From the NCBI RefSeq assembly GCF_035943815.1, contig NZ_DASZBU010000005.1, positions 124,001-188,000 on the forward strand: a stretch of DNA of 64,000 nt, in the 5' to 3' direction. The notes beneath the pieces were generated by a model, which did no database searches, had not been told where the DNA came from, and was given only the letters and a program-made list of their open reading frames with translations. Positions 18,475-27,204 of this stretch are shown here, one piece after another; within the stretch, counting starts at the first letter, position 1; every line of letters starts with the position of its first letter. The translations under genes and the position numbers were made by a program. Source of the DNA: Frateuria_A sp035943815. Lineage in GTDB: Bacteria > Pseudomonadota > Gammaproteobacteria > Xanthomonadales > Rhodanobacteraceae.

Positions 18475-18623
18475 ATGAGCCTGACCGAACAGCGCGAAGG
18501 GAGCGAAGCCGGCCGGCTGGACATGCTGGGGACGCGTGGGGCCTGCCGGGCATGCTCTACAGCCTTATGTTCCTGATCGGGCCGCTTACCGCGCGCTTTC
18601 GCCGGCGCCAGGCACGCGCATGA
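18475..18623 (+). pseudogene. frameshifted ~49-aa membrane mini-gene upstream of bioD
   Basis: A good ribosome site (GAGAGGAAGC) precedes the ATG at 18475, but the frame stops after 33 codons. One missing base in the G-run at 18528-18531 would join it to a second frame reading GDAWGLPGMLYSLMFLIG and on through one hydrophobic segment to a basic tail. That frame's TGA overlaps the bioD start (ATGA). The joined product would be 49 residues with a single membrane span. Either the gene is broken or the run was miscalled. No family is recognised. Confidence 0.5.
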
Positions 18624-19306
18624 GCAGGGGACTGTTTGTCGCCGGCACCGATACCGGCATCGGCAAGACCCACGCGGCCTGCACGCTGATCCACGCACTG
18701 CGCGCGCACTATCCGCGCGTGTGCGGCATGAAGCCGGTGGCGAGCGGCTGCCTGCAGACGCCCGAGGGCCTGCGCAACGAGGACGCACTCGCGCTGCAGG
18801 CGGCCGGCAGCAGCGCGCTGCCGTACGCGGCGATCAACCCGGTGGCGCTGCGCGAGCCGCTCTCGCCGCACCTGGCGGCGCGACTGGAGGGTGTCACCAT
18901 CGAACTGGCGCCGTTGCGCGCGGCGTTCGATGCGCTGCGCGCGAGCCACGACGCCGTGGTGGTCGAAGGCGTCGGCGGCTGGATGGTGCCGCTTTCACCG
19001 GGCCTGCTGGCCTCGGCCATTCCGCAGCAATGGGACCTGCCGGTGGTGCTGGTGGTGGGCCTGCGACTGGGCTGCCTAAACCACGCCCTGCTGAGCGCGC
19101 GGGCGATCCTGGCCGACGGCTGCCGCCTGGCCGGCTGGATCGGCAACCGCATCGATCCGGCGATGGCGGCGGTGCAGGACAACCTGGAAACCCTGCGCGA
19201 GTCGTTGCCGGCGCCCTGCCTGGGTGTGCTGCCGCATGGCGCGGATCCGGCGCAGGCGGCCGCGCGGCTCGATCTGACGCCGCTGTTCCAGCATTCTTCC
19301 GGCTGA
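18620..19306 (+). CDS. bioD: ATP-dependent dethiobiotin synthetase
   Basis: A 228-aa enzyme that forms the ureido ring of dethiobiotin from 7,8-diaminopelargonate, CO2 and ATP, the penultimate step of biotin synthesis. The P-loop GTDTGIGKTH is at residues 9-18, KPVASGC follows near 38, and VVEGVGGWMVPL near 115 is the family Mg/ATP segment. Length is typical. No other bio gene is visible in this window. The start overlaps the stop of the shifted mini-gene frame. Confidence 0.94.
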   Translation: MSRGLFVAGTDTGIGKTHAACTLIHALRAHYPRVCGMKPVASGCLQTPEGLRNEDALALQAAGSSALPYAAINPVALREPLSPHLAARLEGVTIELAPLRAAFDALRASHDAVVVEGVGGWMVPLSPGLLASAIPQQWDLPVVLVVGLRLGCLNHALLSARAILADGCRLAGWIGNRIDPAMAAVQDNLETLRESLPAPCLGVLPHGADPAQAAARLDLTPLFQHSSG

Positions 19307-19395
19307 GCGGCTCTGGCATGGCGAGGCCGTCCGCATGGCAGCGGCTTCACGCGCCGCATGCTTCGATCCACCATTGGGTCACTCCAGGACTACGC

Positions 19396-19746
19396 ATGAG
19401 CAACCGCAACCACTACTACCTGTCCATCGACGACATCCGGCATGCGCGCGGTGCCGACCCGGCCCTCGCCTGGCAGGGTGCCAACCCTGCCGATCTGGCC
19501 GCTGCGCTGCAGGAGGCCCTGCGTGGCACCGGCCTGTTCGAGCGCTGGCGCGCGCAGCAGCCGGATCCGGACGCGGTCGACATGAGCCAGGCCGCCACCG
19601 ATCCGCAGGCGCATGCCAGCGCCAAGGTGTCCGATCTGCACGTCGACCTGGACCTGGTCACCGACCTGCCTATGCGCGTGGTGCGCCAGCGGCTGGAATG
19701 GCTGATCGGCTCGGGCTGGAAGCTGCGCGACATGCGTGCGGCCTGA
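19396..19746 (+). CDS. conserved hypothetical protein
   Basis: A 116-aa soluble acidic protein (MSNRNHYYLSIDDIRHARG...) with no signal peptide or membrane segment and an AGGA ribosome site before the ATG. It has the feel of the small uncharacterised proteins found in xanthomonads, and its codon use is normal for the window. No domain is recognised. It lies between bioD and the peptidase gene on the same strand. Confidence 0.7.
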   Translation: MSNRNHYYLSIDDIRHARGADPALAWQGANPADLAAALQEALRGTGLFERWRAQQPDPDAVDMSQAATDPQAHASAKVSDLHVDLDLVTDLPMRVVRQRLEWLIGSGWKLRDMRAA

Positions 19747-19858
19747 GCAGGCGTGGGTGTGGTTCGACTTCCAGCCCTTGGAAGTCCCGCCCCAGTGTGG
19801 TTAGAGTCGATCGCTTGACTCATCCGTTCCGCACCGCGGACCACTCTTGGGAAACCCG

Positions 19859-22060
19859 ATGCCCCGTCTTCGCTTGCTCGTGATCGCCACTTCGATCGCC
19901 ATGGCCGCCTGTTCGCATTCGTCCAACCAAGCCAACCCGTCCACGCCCGCCCCCGCCGCGAGTACGCCGGCCGCCGGCGCCAGCACCGCCGAGGCGAACA
20001 CCGCCAACCCGTTCTTCGCCGTCAGCACGCTGCCGTTCCAGGCGCCGCCGTTTGACAAGATCAAGGAAGGCGACTACCAGCCGGCGATCGAGGAGGGCAT
20101 GCGCCAGCACCTGGCCGAGATCGAGAAGATCGCCGACAACCCCGAGGCGCCGACCTTCGAGAACACCTTCGTTGCGATGGAGAAGGCCGGCGCGCTGCTC
20201 AAGCGCGCGATGCTCGCCTTCGATGCGGTGACCGGCGCCAACACCTCCGACGCACTGCAGAAGGTGCAGGAAGAGGAGGCGCCCAAGCTCGCCGCGCACC
20301 AGGACGCGATCTACCTCAATCCCAAGCTGTTCCAGCGCATCCAGGCGATCTACGACCAGCGCGACAAGCTGGGCCTGGATGCCGAATCGCTGCGCCTGGT
20401 CGAGGTCACCTACAAGGACTTCGTGCACAACGGCGCCAAGCTGTCCGATGCGGACAAGGCCAAGCTGAAGGACCTCAACAAGGAAGAGTCCACCCTCAGC
20501 ACGCAGTTCACCAACAAGCTGCTGGCCGCGACCAAGAACGGCGCGCTGGTGGTCGATGACAAGGCCAAGCTCGCCGGCCTTTCCGATGGCGCACTCGCCG
20601 CCGCGGCCAAGGATGCCCAGGGCCGCCATCTCGACGGCAAGTGGCTCGTGCCGCTGCAGAACACCACCCAGCAGCCGGCGCTGCAGGACCTCAGCGATCG
20701 CGGCACCCGCGAGGCGCTGTTCAAGGCCTCGTGGGACCGCGCCGAAAAGGGCGACGCCAACGACACCCGCGCCACCATCGAGCGCCTCGCGCAGATCCGC
20801 GCGACCCAGGCCAAGCTGCTGGGCTACCCGACCTACGCGGCCTGGAAGCTCGAGGACCAGATGGCCAAGACGCCGGACACGGCGATCTCCTTCATGCAGG
20901 ACCTGGTGCCCGCCGCCACCGGCCGCGCCCAGCGCGAGGCCAAGGACATCCAGGACGTGATCGACGCCCAGCACGGCGGCTTCAAGCTCGCCGCGTGGGA
21001 CTGGCAGCACTACGCCGAGCAGGTGCGCAAGGCCAAGTACGACCTGGACGAAAACCAGATCAAGCCCTATTTCGAGCTGGACAACGTGCTGCAGAACGGC
21101 GTGTTCTATGCGGCCAACCGGCTCTACGGGCTGACCTTCAAGGAGCGCCACGACATCCCGGTCTACCAGCCGGACGTGCGCGTGTTCGAGGTGTTCGACA
21201 AGGACGGCACCTCGATGGCGCTGTTCTACTGCGACTACTTCAAGCGCGACAACAAGAACGGCGGCGCCTGGATGAGCAACCTGGTCGAGCAGTCCACGCT
21301 GCTGGGCACCAAGCCGGTGGTCTACAACGTGGCCAACTTCACCAAGCCGGCGCCGGGGCAGCCCGCGCTGCTGTCCTTCGACGACGTGACCACGATGTTC
21401 CACGAGTTCGGCCACGCGCTGCACGGCATGTTCGCGGACACCAAGTACCCCTCGCTGTCCGGCGCCAACACCGCGCGCGACTTCGTCGAGTTCCCCTCGC
21501 AGTTCAACGAGCACTGGGCGACCGATCCGAAGGTGTTCGCGCACTACGCGATCAACTACAAGACGCACGAGCCCATGCCGCAGGCGCTGGTCGACAAGAT
21601 CAAGCAGGCGCGCAACTTCAACAAGGGCTACGACATGACCGAGCTGGTCGCCGCCGCGCTCCTGGACATGGGTTGGCACACCCTGCCGGCCGATGCCCCC
21701 AAGCAGGACGCCGACCAGTTCGAGAAGGACACGCTGACCAGGGACAAGATCAACCTGCCCTACGTGCCGCCGCGCTACCGCTCCAGCTACTTCCAGCACA
21801 TCTGGGGCAACGGCTACGCCGCCGGCTACTACGCCTACCTGTGGACGCAGATGCTGGCCGACGACGGCTTCGAGTGGTTCAAGGAGCACGGTGGCCTGAC
21901 CCGCGCCAACGGCGACCGCTTCCGCCAGATGGTGCTCTCGCGTGGCAACACCGAGGACCTGGCCAGGATGTACAAGGACTGGCGCGGCAAGGATCCGAGC
22001 GTCGAGCCGATGCTGATCGACCGCGGGCTCAAGGAAGCGCCCAAGGGCAACGAGAAGTGA
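19859..22060 (+). CDS. dcp: M3-family peptidyl-dipeptidase (Dcp-like) lipoprotein
   Basis: A 733-aa zinc metallopeptidase that removes C-terminal dipeptides from short peptides. The zinc motif HEFGHALHG is near residue 513 with the third ligand in the downstream ARDFVEFPSQ segment, both typical of M3. The N-terminus has a lipoprotein signal ending MAAC, so it is likely periplasmic and lipid-anchored, unlike cytosolic E. coli Dcp. The ATG at 19859 is preferred to a TTG twelve bases upstream. An intrinsic terminator follows directly. Confidence 0.92.
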   Translation: MPRLRLLVIATSIAMAACSHSSNQANPSTPAPAASTPAAGASTAEANTANPFFAVSTLPFQAPPFDKIKEGDYQPAIEEGMRQHLAEIEKIADNPEAPTFENTFVAMEKAGALLKRAMLAFDAVTGANTSDALQKVQEEEAPKLAAHQDAIYLNPKLFQRIQAIYDQRDKLGLDAESLRLVEVTYKDFVHNGAKLSDADKAKLKDLNKEESTLSTQFTNKLLAATKNGALVVDDKAKLAGLSDGALAAAAKDAQGRHLDGKWLVPLQNTTQQPALQDLSDRGTREALFKASWDRAEKGDANDTRATIERLAQIRATQAKLLGYPTYAAWKLEDQMAKTPDTAISFMQDLVPAATGRAQREAKDIQDVIDAQHGGFKLAAWDWQHYAEQVRKAKYDLDENQIKPYFELDNVLQNGVFYAANRLYGLTFKERHDIPVYQPDVRVFEVFDKDGTSMALFYCDYFKRDNKNGGAWMSNLVEQSTLLGTKPVVYNVANFTKPAPGQPALLSFDDVTTMFHEFGHALHGMFADTKYPSLSGANTARDFVEFPSQFNEHWATDPKVFAHYAINYKTHEPMPQALVDKIKQARNFNKGYDMTELVAAALLDMGWHTLPADAPKQDADQFEKDTLTRDKINLPYVPPRYRSSYFQHIWGNGYAAGYYAYLWTQMLADDGFEWFKEHGGLTRANGDRFRQMVLSRGNTEDLARMYKDWRGKDPSVEPMLIDRGLKEAPKGNEK

Positions 22061-22065
22061 GCGAA

Positions 22066-22095
22066 AGGGCCGGCGCAAGCCGGCCCTCTTGTTTT
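22066..22095 (+). terminator. intrinsic terminator of dcp
   Basis: A 9-bp perfect stem (AGGGCCGGC, loop GCAA) begins five bases after the dcp stop and is followed by CTTGTTTTG. This is a standard Rho-independent terminator for the upstream gene. Confidence 0.85.
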
Positions 22096-22097
22096 GG

Positions 22098-22120
22098 GCT
22101 CCCTCCGAGGAGGAGGGAGC
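22098..22120. terminator. second hairpin between dcp and gshA
   Basis: A 9-bp perfect inverted repeat with arm GCTCCCTCC and loop GAGGA. It lies seven bases from the end of the convergent gshA gene and belongs to the CTCCC-type hairpins seen elsewhere in the window. It probably ends the leftward gshA transcript, although no U-tract is present. Confidence 0.5.
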
Positions 22121-22126
22121 AGAGCC

Positions 22127-23494
22127 TCAGTACGCGAACTCGCGGAACAGCGGATCCACGCTGCCGTTCCAGGGACCATGGAACAATTCCAGCTTGCGTT
22201 CGGCCGGAGTCTGGTTGGCTTCGACGATCTCGATCATCGGTTCGAGGAAGATGCCTTCGTCGGCACCGTTCTTGTTGAGCCGTGCGCGGCGCTTGAGCCC
22301 GTGGGAGGCGATCTTCAAGGTTTCGCGGGCCAGGTCGCGTACCGACCCGCGGCGGAACGGCAGCTTCAGCGCCTGCCTGGGCACGCCATCGCGCAATGCG
22401 TGGCGCTCCTGCATCGAGAAGTCCTTGACCAGGTCCCAGGCCGCATCCAGCGCCTCGTCGTCGTAGAGCAGACCGACCCACAGCGCGGGCAGGGCGCACA
22501 GGCGGTTCCACGGGCCGCCGTCGGCGCCGCGCATTTCCAGGTACTGCTTTAGGCGCACCTCGGGGAAGGCGGTGGTCAGGTGGTCGGCCCAATCCTTCAT
22601 CGTGGCGCGGGTGCCGGGTACGGCTTCCAGCCGGCCGTCCAGGAAGCGCCGGAAATCCTGGCCGGACAGGTCGATGTAGCGCCCGCCCTGGTAGCTGAAG
22701 TACATCGGCACGCCGAGGATGTAGTCGACGTAGCGCTCGTAGCCGAAGCCCTCGTCGAACACGAAGTCGAGCATGCCGGTACGGTGCGGATCGGTGTCCG
22801 TCCACACCTGCGAGCGGTAGGAGAGGAAGCCGTTGGGCTGCCCTTCGGTGAACGGCGAATCGGCGAACAGCGCGGTGGCGATCGGCTGCAAGGCGAGGCT
22901 CGCGCGGAACTTCTTGACCATGTCGGCTTCACTGGAGAAATCCAGATTCACCTGCACGGTGCAGGTGCGCGTCATCATGTCCAGGCCCAGGTTGCCGACC
23001 TTGGGCATGTACTCGCGCATGATCTTGTAGCGGCCCTTGGGCATCCATGGCATCTCGTCGCGGCGCCATTTGGGCTGGAAGCCCATGCCGAGGAAGCCCA
23101 GGCCCAGGCCGTCGGCGATCGAGCGGACCTCCTCCAGATGCGCGTTCACCTCGCAACAGGTCTGGTGGATGGTCTCCAGCGGCGCGCCGGAAAGCTCCAG
23201 TTGCCCGGCCGGCTCCAGCGTGATGTTGGCCTTGCCGCGGGTCAGCGCCACCGGCGTCTCGCCCTCGCGGGCGATCTCCCAGCCGTAACGCGCCGCAATC
23301 CCTTCCAGCAGCGCGCGGATGCCGCGCTCGCCTTCGTATGTGGGCGGCCGAAGGTCATCCGTGCGGAAGCCGAATTTCTCGTGCTCGGTGCCGATGCGCC
23401 AGGCCTCGCGCGGCTTTTCGCCGGCGGCGAGATAGTCGACCAGTTGCTGGCGGCTTTCGATCGGCGTGCTCTTTACGGCACTGGGTATGGACAC
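22127..23494 (-). CDS. gshA: glutamate-cysteine ligase (GCS2 / plant type)
   Basis: A 455-aa enzyme catalysing ATP-dependent gamma-glutamylcysteine formation, the first step of glutathione synthesis. RIGTEHEKFGF near residue 35, ITLEPAGQLELSG near 105, and the CTVQVNLDF segment are hallmarks of the class shared by plants, alphaproteobacteria and xanthomonads, not the E. coli GshA class. A GTG start at 23494 gives the usual N-terminus; an in-frame extension of 15 codons exists but lacks a ribosome site. No gshB is seen here. Confidence 0.92.
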   Translation of the reverse strand: MSIPSAVKSTPIESRQQLVDYLAAGEKPREAWRIGTEHEKFGFRTDDLRPPTYEGERGIRALLEGIAARYGWEIAREGETPVALTRGKANITLEPAGQLELSGAPLETIHQTCCEVNAHLEEVRSIADGLGLGFLGMGFQPKWRRDEMPWMPKGRYKIMREYMPKVGNLGLDMMTRTCTVQVNLDFSSEADMVKKFRASLALQPIATALFADSPFTEGQPNGFLSYRSQVWTDTDPHRTGMLDFVFDEGFGYERYVDYILGVPMYFSYQGGRYIDLSGQDFRRFLDGRLEAVPGTRATMKDWADHLTTAFPEVRLKQYLEMRGADGGPWNRLCALPALWVGLLYDDEALDAAWDLVKDFSMQERHALRDGVPRQALKLPFRRGSVRDLARETLKIASHGLKRRARLNKNGADEGIFLEPMIEIVEANQTPAERKLELFHGPWNGSVDPLFREFAY

Positions 23495-23644
23495 AGGTGG
23501 TGCCTTGCTGGGAGGGGAGCGGCCACTATGGGGTCGCACAGGGCCACGAAAAGGGGGCCGGCCGAAATAGTGTACGCCGGGGTTCTGGATGGCGTCCGTG
23601 AAATGTCGAGTCCGCTGTGGCGGACACGCTGCTGGACGGCCCCG

Positions 23645-24388
23645 CTACTCAGCGGGACAGCGCAAGCGCACCGCCAGCCGGTCAGGCAGCCCGGCGCGCT
23701 TGCCCAGCACGGCCAGCGATCGAGCCTGACCGTGGAGGTGGGCGCGCTGGTCGAAGTGGCACGAGGTCGCGCCGTGATCCAGTAGCAGCGCCACCATAGC
23801 GGCGTTGCCTTGAAGGGTGGCGTCGGTCAGCAGGTCGACCACGTTTGGCGCTGTCGGTTGCATGAGTGCGTCGGCGCCCTGCCTGAGGAGCATGCCGACC
23901 ATGGCCTGATCGCCGCAGCTCACCGCGGCCACCAGCGCCGGGCCGGAGGTTTGCGCATGCTCGCCCGGGTCATGTTGCTGGTGGGCGAGGGCCTGCAACT
24001 GCGGCGACAGCGCATCCGTGAGGAAGGCGCTCCGGTAGGCGGGGAGCCAGGCGGTCTGATTGATGGCCGCACCATCGCGCAGCAGCGCTGAAGCTTCGGC
24101 TTGCCGACCGGCATACACTGCGGTAAGCATCGCCGCCTGTCGCCATCGCGGCTGGTCGGCCGCGGGCAGCCGGCGCAGGCTCGACCGTACCCTGGACAAG
24201 CGGCCATCGATGGCGTCGACCAGCAGTTGTGCGATCTGCGGCGATACATCCATTGCGCCGTGCAGATACGCCTGGCGTCCCGCCTGGGTTGCCTCGCGGC
24301 AAGGCTCGGGTGCCACGGGCAGGTCGGCTGCATGCAGCAGGGGAGCAGCCAGCAATCCCAGGACCAGCAAGACGGCGCGACCGGGCAT
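23645..24388 (-). CDS. exported ankyrin-repeat-like protein
   Basis: A 247-aa protein with a signal peptide (MPGRAVLLVLGLLAAPLLHAA) and several degenerate ankyrin-type repeats; the clearest are around AMLTAVYAGRQAEASALLRDGAAIN, GPALVAAVSCGDQAMVGMLLRQGAD and DATLQGNAAMVALLLDHGA. Periplasmic ankyrin proteins act as protein-binding scaffolds or protect catalase-like enzymes; no partner gene is evident here. The start at 24388 is chosen for its GGAG site and signal peptide. It is transcribed in the same direction as rho but separated from it by an intrinsic terminator. Confidence 0.78.
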   Translation of the reverse strand: MPGRAVLLVLGLLAAPLLHAADLPVAPEPCREATQAGRQAYLHGAMDVSPQIAQLLVDAIDGRLSRVRSSLRRLPAADQPRWRQAAMLTAVYAGRQAEASALLRDGAAINQTAWLPAYRSAFLTDALSPQLQALAHQQHDPGEHAQTSGPALVAAVSCGDQAMVGMLLRQGADALMQPTAPNVVDLLTDATLQGNAAMVALLLDHGATSCHFDQRAHLHGQARSLAVLGKRAGLPDRLAVRLRCPAE

Positions 24389-24452
24389 CCGTGCGTCTCC
24401 GTTGAGAGAGGTCGATTCCAACGGAAGTTCGATCGAGCCGCAAGCGCCCATG

Positions 24453-24481
24453 AAAAAAGCCGGCACAGGGCCGGCCTTTTT
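24453..24481 (-). terminator. intrinsic terminator of rho (bidirectional form)
   Basis: GCCGGC arms around a five-base loop, with six As on the left and five Ts on the right of the plus strand. Read leftward from rho, 17 bases after its stop, it gives a stem followed by TTTTTT. The rho transcript therefore ends by a Rho-independent signal. Confidence 0.85.
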
Positions 24482-24497
24482 CACGGGCGTCGCGCAT

Positions 24498-26282
24498 TCA
24501 GCGCTTCATCGAGTTGAAGAACTCGTCGTTGGTCTTGGTGTTCTTCATCTTGTCGAGCATGAACTCCATCGCCGCCAGCTCGTCCATCGGGTGCAGCAGC
24601 TTGCGCAGGATCCAGATTTTCGCGAGGAGATCAGGATCGATCAGCAGGTCTTCGCGGCGGGTGCCGGAACGGTTGATGTCGATCGCCGGGTAGACGCGCT
24701 TCTCGGAGATGCGGCGGGACAGGTGCACTTCCATGTTGCCGGTGCCCTTGAACTCCTCGTAGATCACCTCGTCCATCTTGCTGCCGGTGTCGGTCAGCGC
24801 GGTGGCGATGATGGTCAGCGAGCCGCCTTCCTCGACGTTGCGCGCGGCGCCGAAGAAGCGCTTGGGCCGCTGCAGCGCGTTGGCGTCGACGCCGCCGGTC
24901 AGGACCTTGCCGGAGCTCGGCACCACCGTGTTGTAGGCGCGCGCCAGGCGGGTGATCGAGTCGAGCAGGATCACCACGTCGCGCTTGTGCTCGACCAGGC
25001 GCTTGGCCCGCTCGATCACCATCTCGGCGACTTGCACGTGGCGGACAGCGGGCTCGTCGAACGTGGAGCTGATGACCTCGGCGCGCACCGTGCGGGCGAT
25101 CTCGGTCACCTCCTCCGGGCGCTCGTCGATCAGCAGCATGATCAGGTGCACGTCGGGGTGGTTGTACTGGATCGACTGGGCGATGTTCTGCAGCATCATC
25201 GTCTTGCCGGACTTGGGCTGCGAGACGATCAGGCCGCGCTGGCCGCGGCCGATCGGCGCGACCAGGTCCAGGATGCGGCCGGTGATGTCCTCGGTCGAAC
25301 CGTTGCCGCGCTCGAGATGGAACGCCTTGCGCGGGAACAGCGGCGTCAGGTTCTCGAACAGCATCTTGTTCTTCGACGCCTCCGGCGGGTCGCCGTTGAT
25401 GTCGTCGACCTTGAGCATCGCGAAGTAGCGCTCGCCTTCCTTCGGATGGCGCACGCGCCCGGTGATGTAGTCACCGGTGCGCAGGTTGAAGCGGCGGATC
25501 TGGCTGGGACTTACGTAGATGTCGTCCGGGCCGGCCAGGTAGGACTCGTCCGCCGAACGCAGGAAACCGAAACCGTCCTGCAGGATCTCCAGCACGCCCT
25601 CGGCCCAGATGCCGCCGCCTGAGCGGGCGTGGGCCTTGAGGATGTTGAAGACCACGTCCTGCTTGCGGGCGCGCGCCACGCCTTCCTGCACGCCCAGCGA
25701 TTCGGCGAACTCCAGCAACTGGATCGCGTTCTTGCGCTTGAGCTCGGTGAGGTTGATCAGGCGGTCGCTGCTGCCGGCGTCGGCGTTCTCGTCGTCCTCG
25801 GGCAGGCCGCGCGGGTTGTTGCGGTTGGGCTGCCCCTGGTTGCCGCCGCCCTGGCCACCGCCTTGTCCCCCTTGGGGGCGCTGGCCACGCTCGTGGCGGC
25901 GCCGGCGGCCACGGCCGTCGCGCTCGTTGCGGTCATTGCGGCGCTCGTTGCCGGCATTGCCTTGCTGGCCGTTGCCGCCCTGGCCGCCCTCGCGCGATTC
26001 CTGCCCGGCCCGCTGGCCATGGTCGCCCGGTTCGATCGGCAGGTTGGCCTGCGCGGGTGCGGCGGACGGCGATGGAGCAGGGGCCGGAGCGGACGCCGCG
26101 GGCGGGGCCACTGGAGCGGGTGCGGGCGCAGGTGGTGCGGCAGCGACCGGCGCCGGGCTGGGTCCCGTGGCGGCGGCCTTGTCGGCGGCGGTTTTGCGCG
26201 GCGCGCGTGCGCGCGGCGCATCCGCGCTCTTGGGCTCGGCGCGCTTGGCGTCGGACGGGTCTTGGGTTTCGATATCGGACAC
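24498..26282 (-). CDS. rho: transcription termination factor Rho with long disordered N-terminal insert
   Basis: A 594-aa hexameric RNA-dependent ATPase that ends transcription at C-rich unstructured RNA. Residues ~1-165 are Ala/Pro-rich then Arg/Gly/Asn/Gln-rich; the conserved core follows, with the Rho N domain (LKRKNAIQLLEFAESLG), the RNA-binding cold-shock-like domain (EGVLEILQDGFGFLRS), Walker A SQPKSGKT, Walker B VVILLDSITRLAR and the C-terminal hexamer segment. E. coli Rho is 419 residues, so about 170 are extra. The GTG at 26282 has a GAGG site seven bases upstream. The trxA-rho gap holds GC-rich inverted repeats (e.g. 26352-26373) that could serve leader control. Confidence 0.96.
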   Translation of the reverse strand: MSDIETQDPSDAKRAEPKSADAPRARAPRKTAADKAAATGPSPAPVAAAPPAPAPAPVAPPAASAPAPAPSPSAAPAQANLPIEPGDHGQRAGQESREGGQGGNGQQGNAGNERRNDRNERDGRGRRRRHERGQRPQGGQGGGQGGGNQGQPNRNNPRGLPEDDENADAGSSDRLINLTELKRKNAIQLLEFAESLGVQEGVARARKQDVVFNILKAHARSGGGIWAEGVLEILQDGFGFLRSADESYLAGPDDIYVSPSQIRRFNLRTGDYITGRVRHPKEGERYFAMLKVDDINGDPPEASKNKMLFENLTPLFPRKAFHLERGNGSTEDITGRILDLVAPIGRGQRGLIVSQPKSGKTMMLQNIAQSIQYNHPDVHLIMLLIDERPEEVTEIARTVRAEVISSTFDEPAVRHVQVAEMVIERAKRLVEHKRDVVILLDSITRLARAYNTVVPSSGKVLTGGVDANALQRPKRFFGAARNVEEGGSLTIIATALTDTGSKMDEVIYEEFKGTGNMEVHLSRRISEKRVYPAIDINRSGTRREDLLIDPDLLAKIWILRKLLHPMDELAAMEFMLDKMKNTKTNDEFFNSMKR

Positions 26283-26444
26283 GGGCAAACCTCGTTGGGG
26301 GCGCCGTTGAGGAAACAGGAGGGAGGACGAGCGTCGCGCGGTACGCGCGGGAGGGGCGAAGCGGACCGCCCCTTTCGGTCGTTCGGGGAATCTAGCACCC
26401 GCCGCGCGGCGCCGTAAAGCGCGCGCGGCAGGGGGAGGGAAGCT

Positions 26445-26771
26445 TCAGAGCGCCTTGTCGATCATCTGGGCGAGCTGGCCCTTGCTGACGGCGCCGATCT
26501 GGGTCGCCTCGACCTTGCCGTGCTTGAACACCATCAGCGTGGGAATGCCGCGCACGCCGTAGGTGCGGGGGGTCTTCTGGTTTTCGTCGATGTTCAGCTT
26601 GACGATGCGCAGCTTGCCCTCGTACTGCTTGGCCAGTTCGTCCAGCATGGGCGCGATGGCCTTGCACGGGCCGCACCACTCGGCCCAGAAATCGAGCAGG
26701 ACAGGGGTGTCGGACTCGAGCACTTCCTTCTGGAAGGCATCGTCGTTGACGTGGGTGATCAGGTCGCTCAC
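26445..26771 (-). CDS. trxA: thioredoxin
   Basis: A 108-aa thioredoxin with the active site WCGPC near residue 32, the DFWAEW strand and the cis-Pro GIPTLMVFKHG. It reduces cytoplasmic disulfides, including those of reductases such as MsrC. A GTG start at 26771 with a GGAG site seven bases before it gives exactly the family length. It sits upstream of rho and divergent from rhlB, the same order as in E. coli. Confidence 0.96.
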   Translation of the reverse strand: MSDLITHVNDDAFQKEVLESDTPVLLDFWAEWCGPCKAIAPMLDELAKQYEGKLRIVKLNIDENQKTPRTYGVRGIPTLMVFKHGKVEATQIGAVSKGQLAQMIDKAL

Positions 26772-27204
26772 CAGGAACTCCGTGGGTTGCGTGGAAGGGG
26801 GCCGGGACCGTGCAACCGGCATCGGCTACGTGCATCGGCTACACTGAGGCGCCCATGTTGCGCGGGCTCCAACCGGAAGACTGCGGGGAATTGCCGTTGC
26901 GGCAGGCCTCCATTCCAGCGTAACTCGGGTCGCGATTCAAGCGATTCAAGGGCGGCGACGGAGGGTTCCGTTGTCATAGGCGAGCGGATCGGCCGCGCCG
27001 GCCCGTTCGCCTATGCCAGCGGGACCGTCGGTCGCGAGCCTTCACCGGCGGAGTTGAGCGACGGTGCGCGCGCCGGACCGGTCCCCATGAAGGATCGGCA
27101 GGGCGCACGCGCGGTCGGCCGCCCCGCAACCTTCAACCGTTCCGCGCCTGCCTGGCCGCGGAGCCGGGCCCGCTTCGTGGTCCGCACCCCACTTCGATGA
27201 CTCC
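26772..27204. other. 433-base divergent intergenic region, trxA / rhlB
   Basis: No gene or RNA is recognised here. It must hold the promoters of trxA-rho and rhlB. A 13-base tandem repeat GCATCGGCTACGT begins at 26819 (second copy ends ...ACAC). No clear -35/-10 pair stands out by eye, and the large number of short open frames has no ribosome sites or plausible products. Confidence 0.6.
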
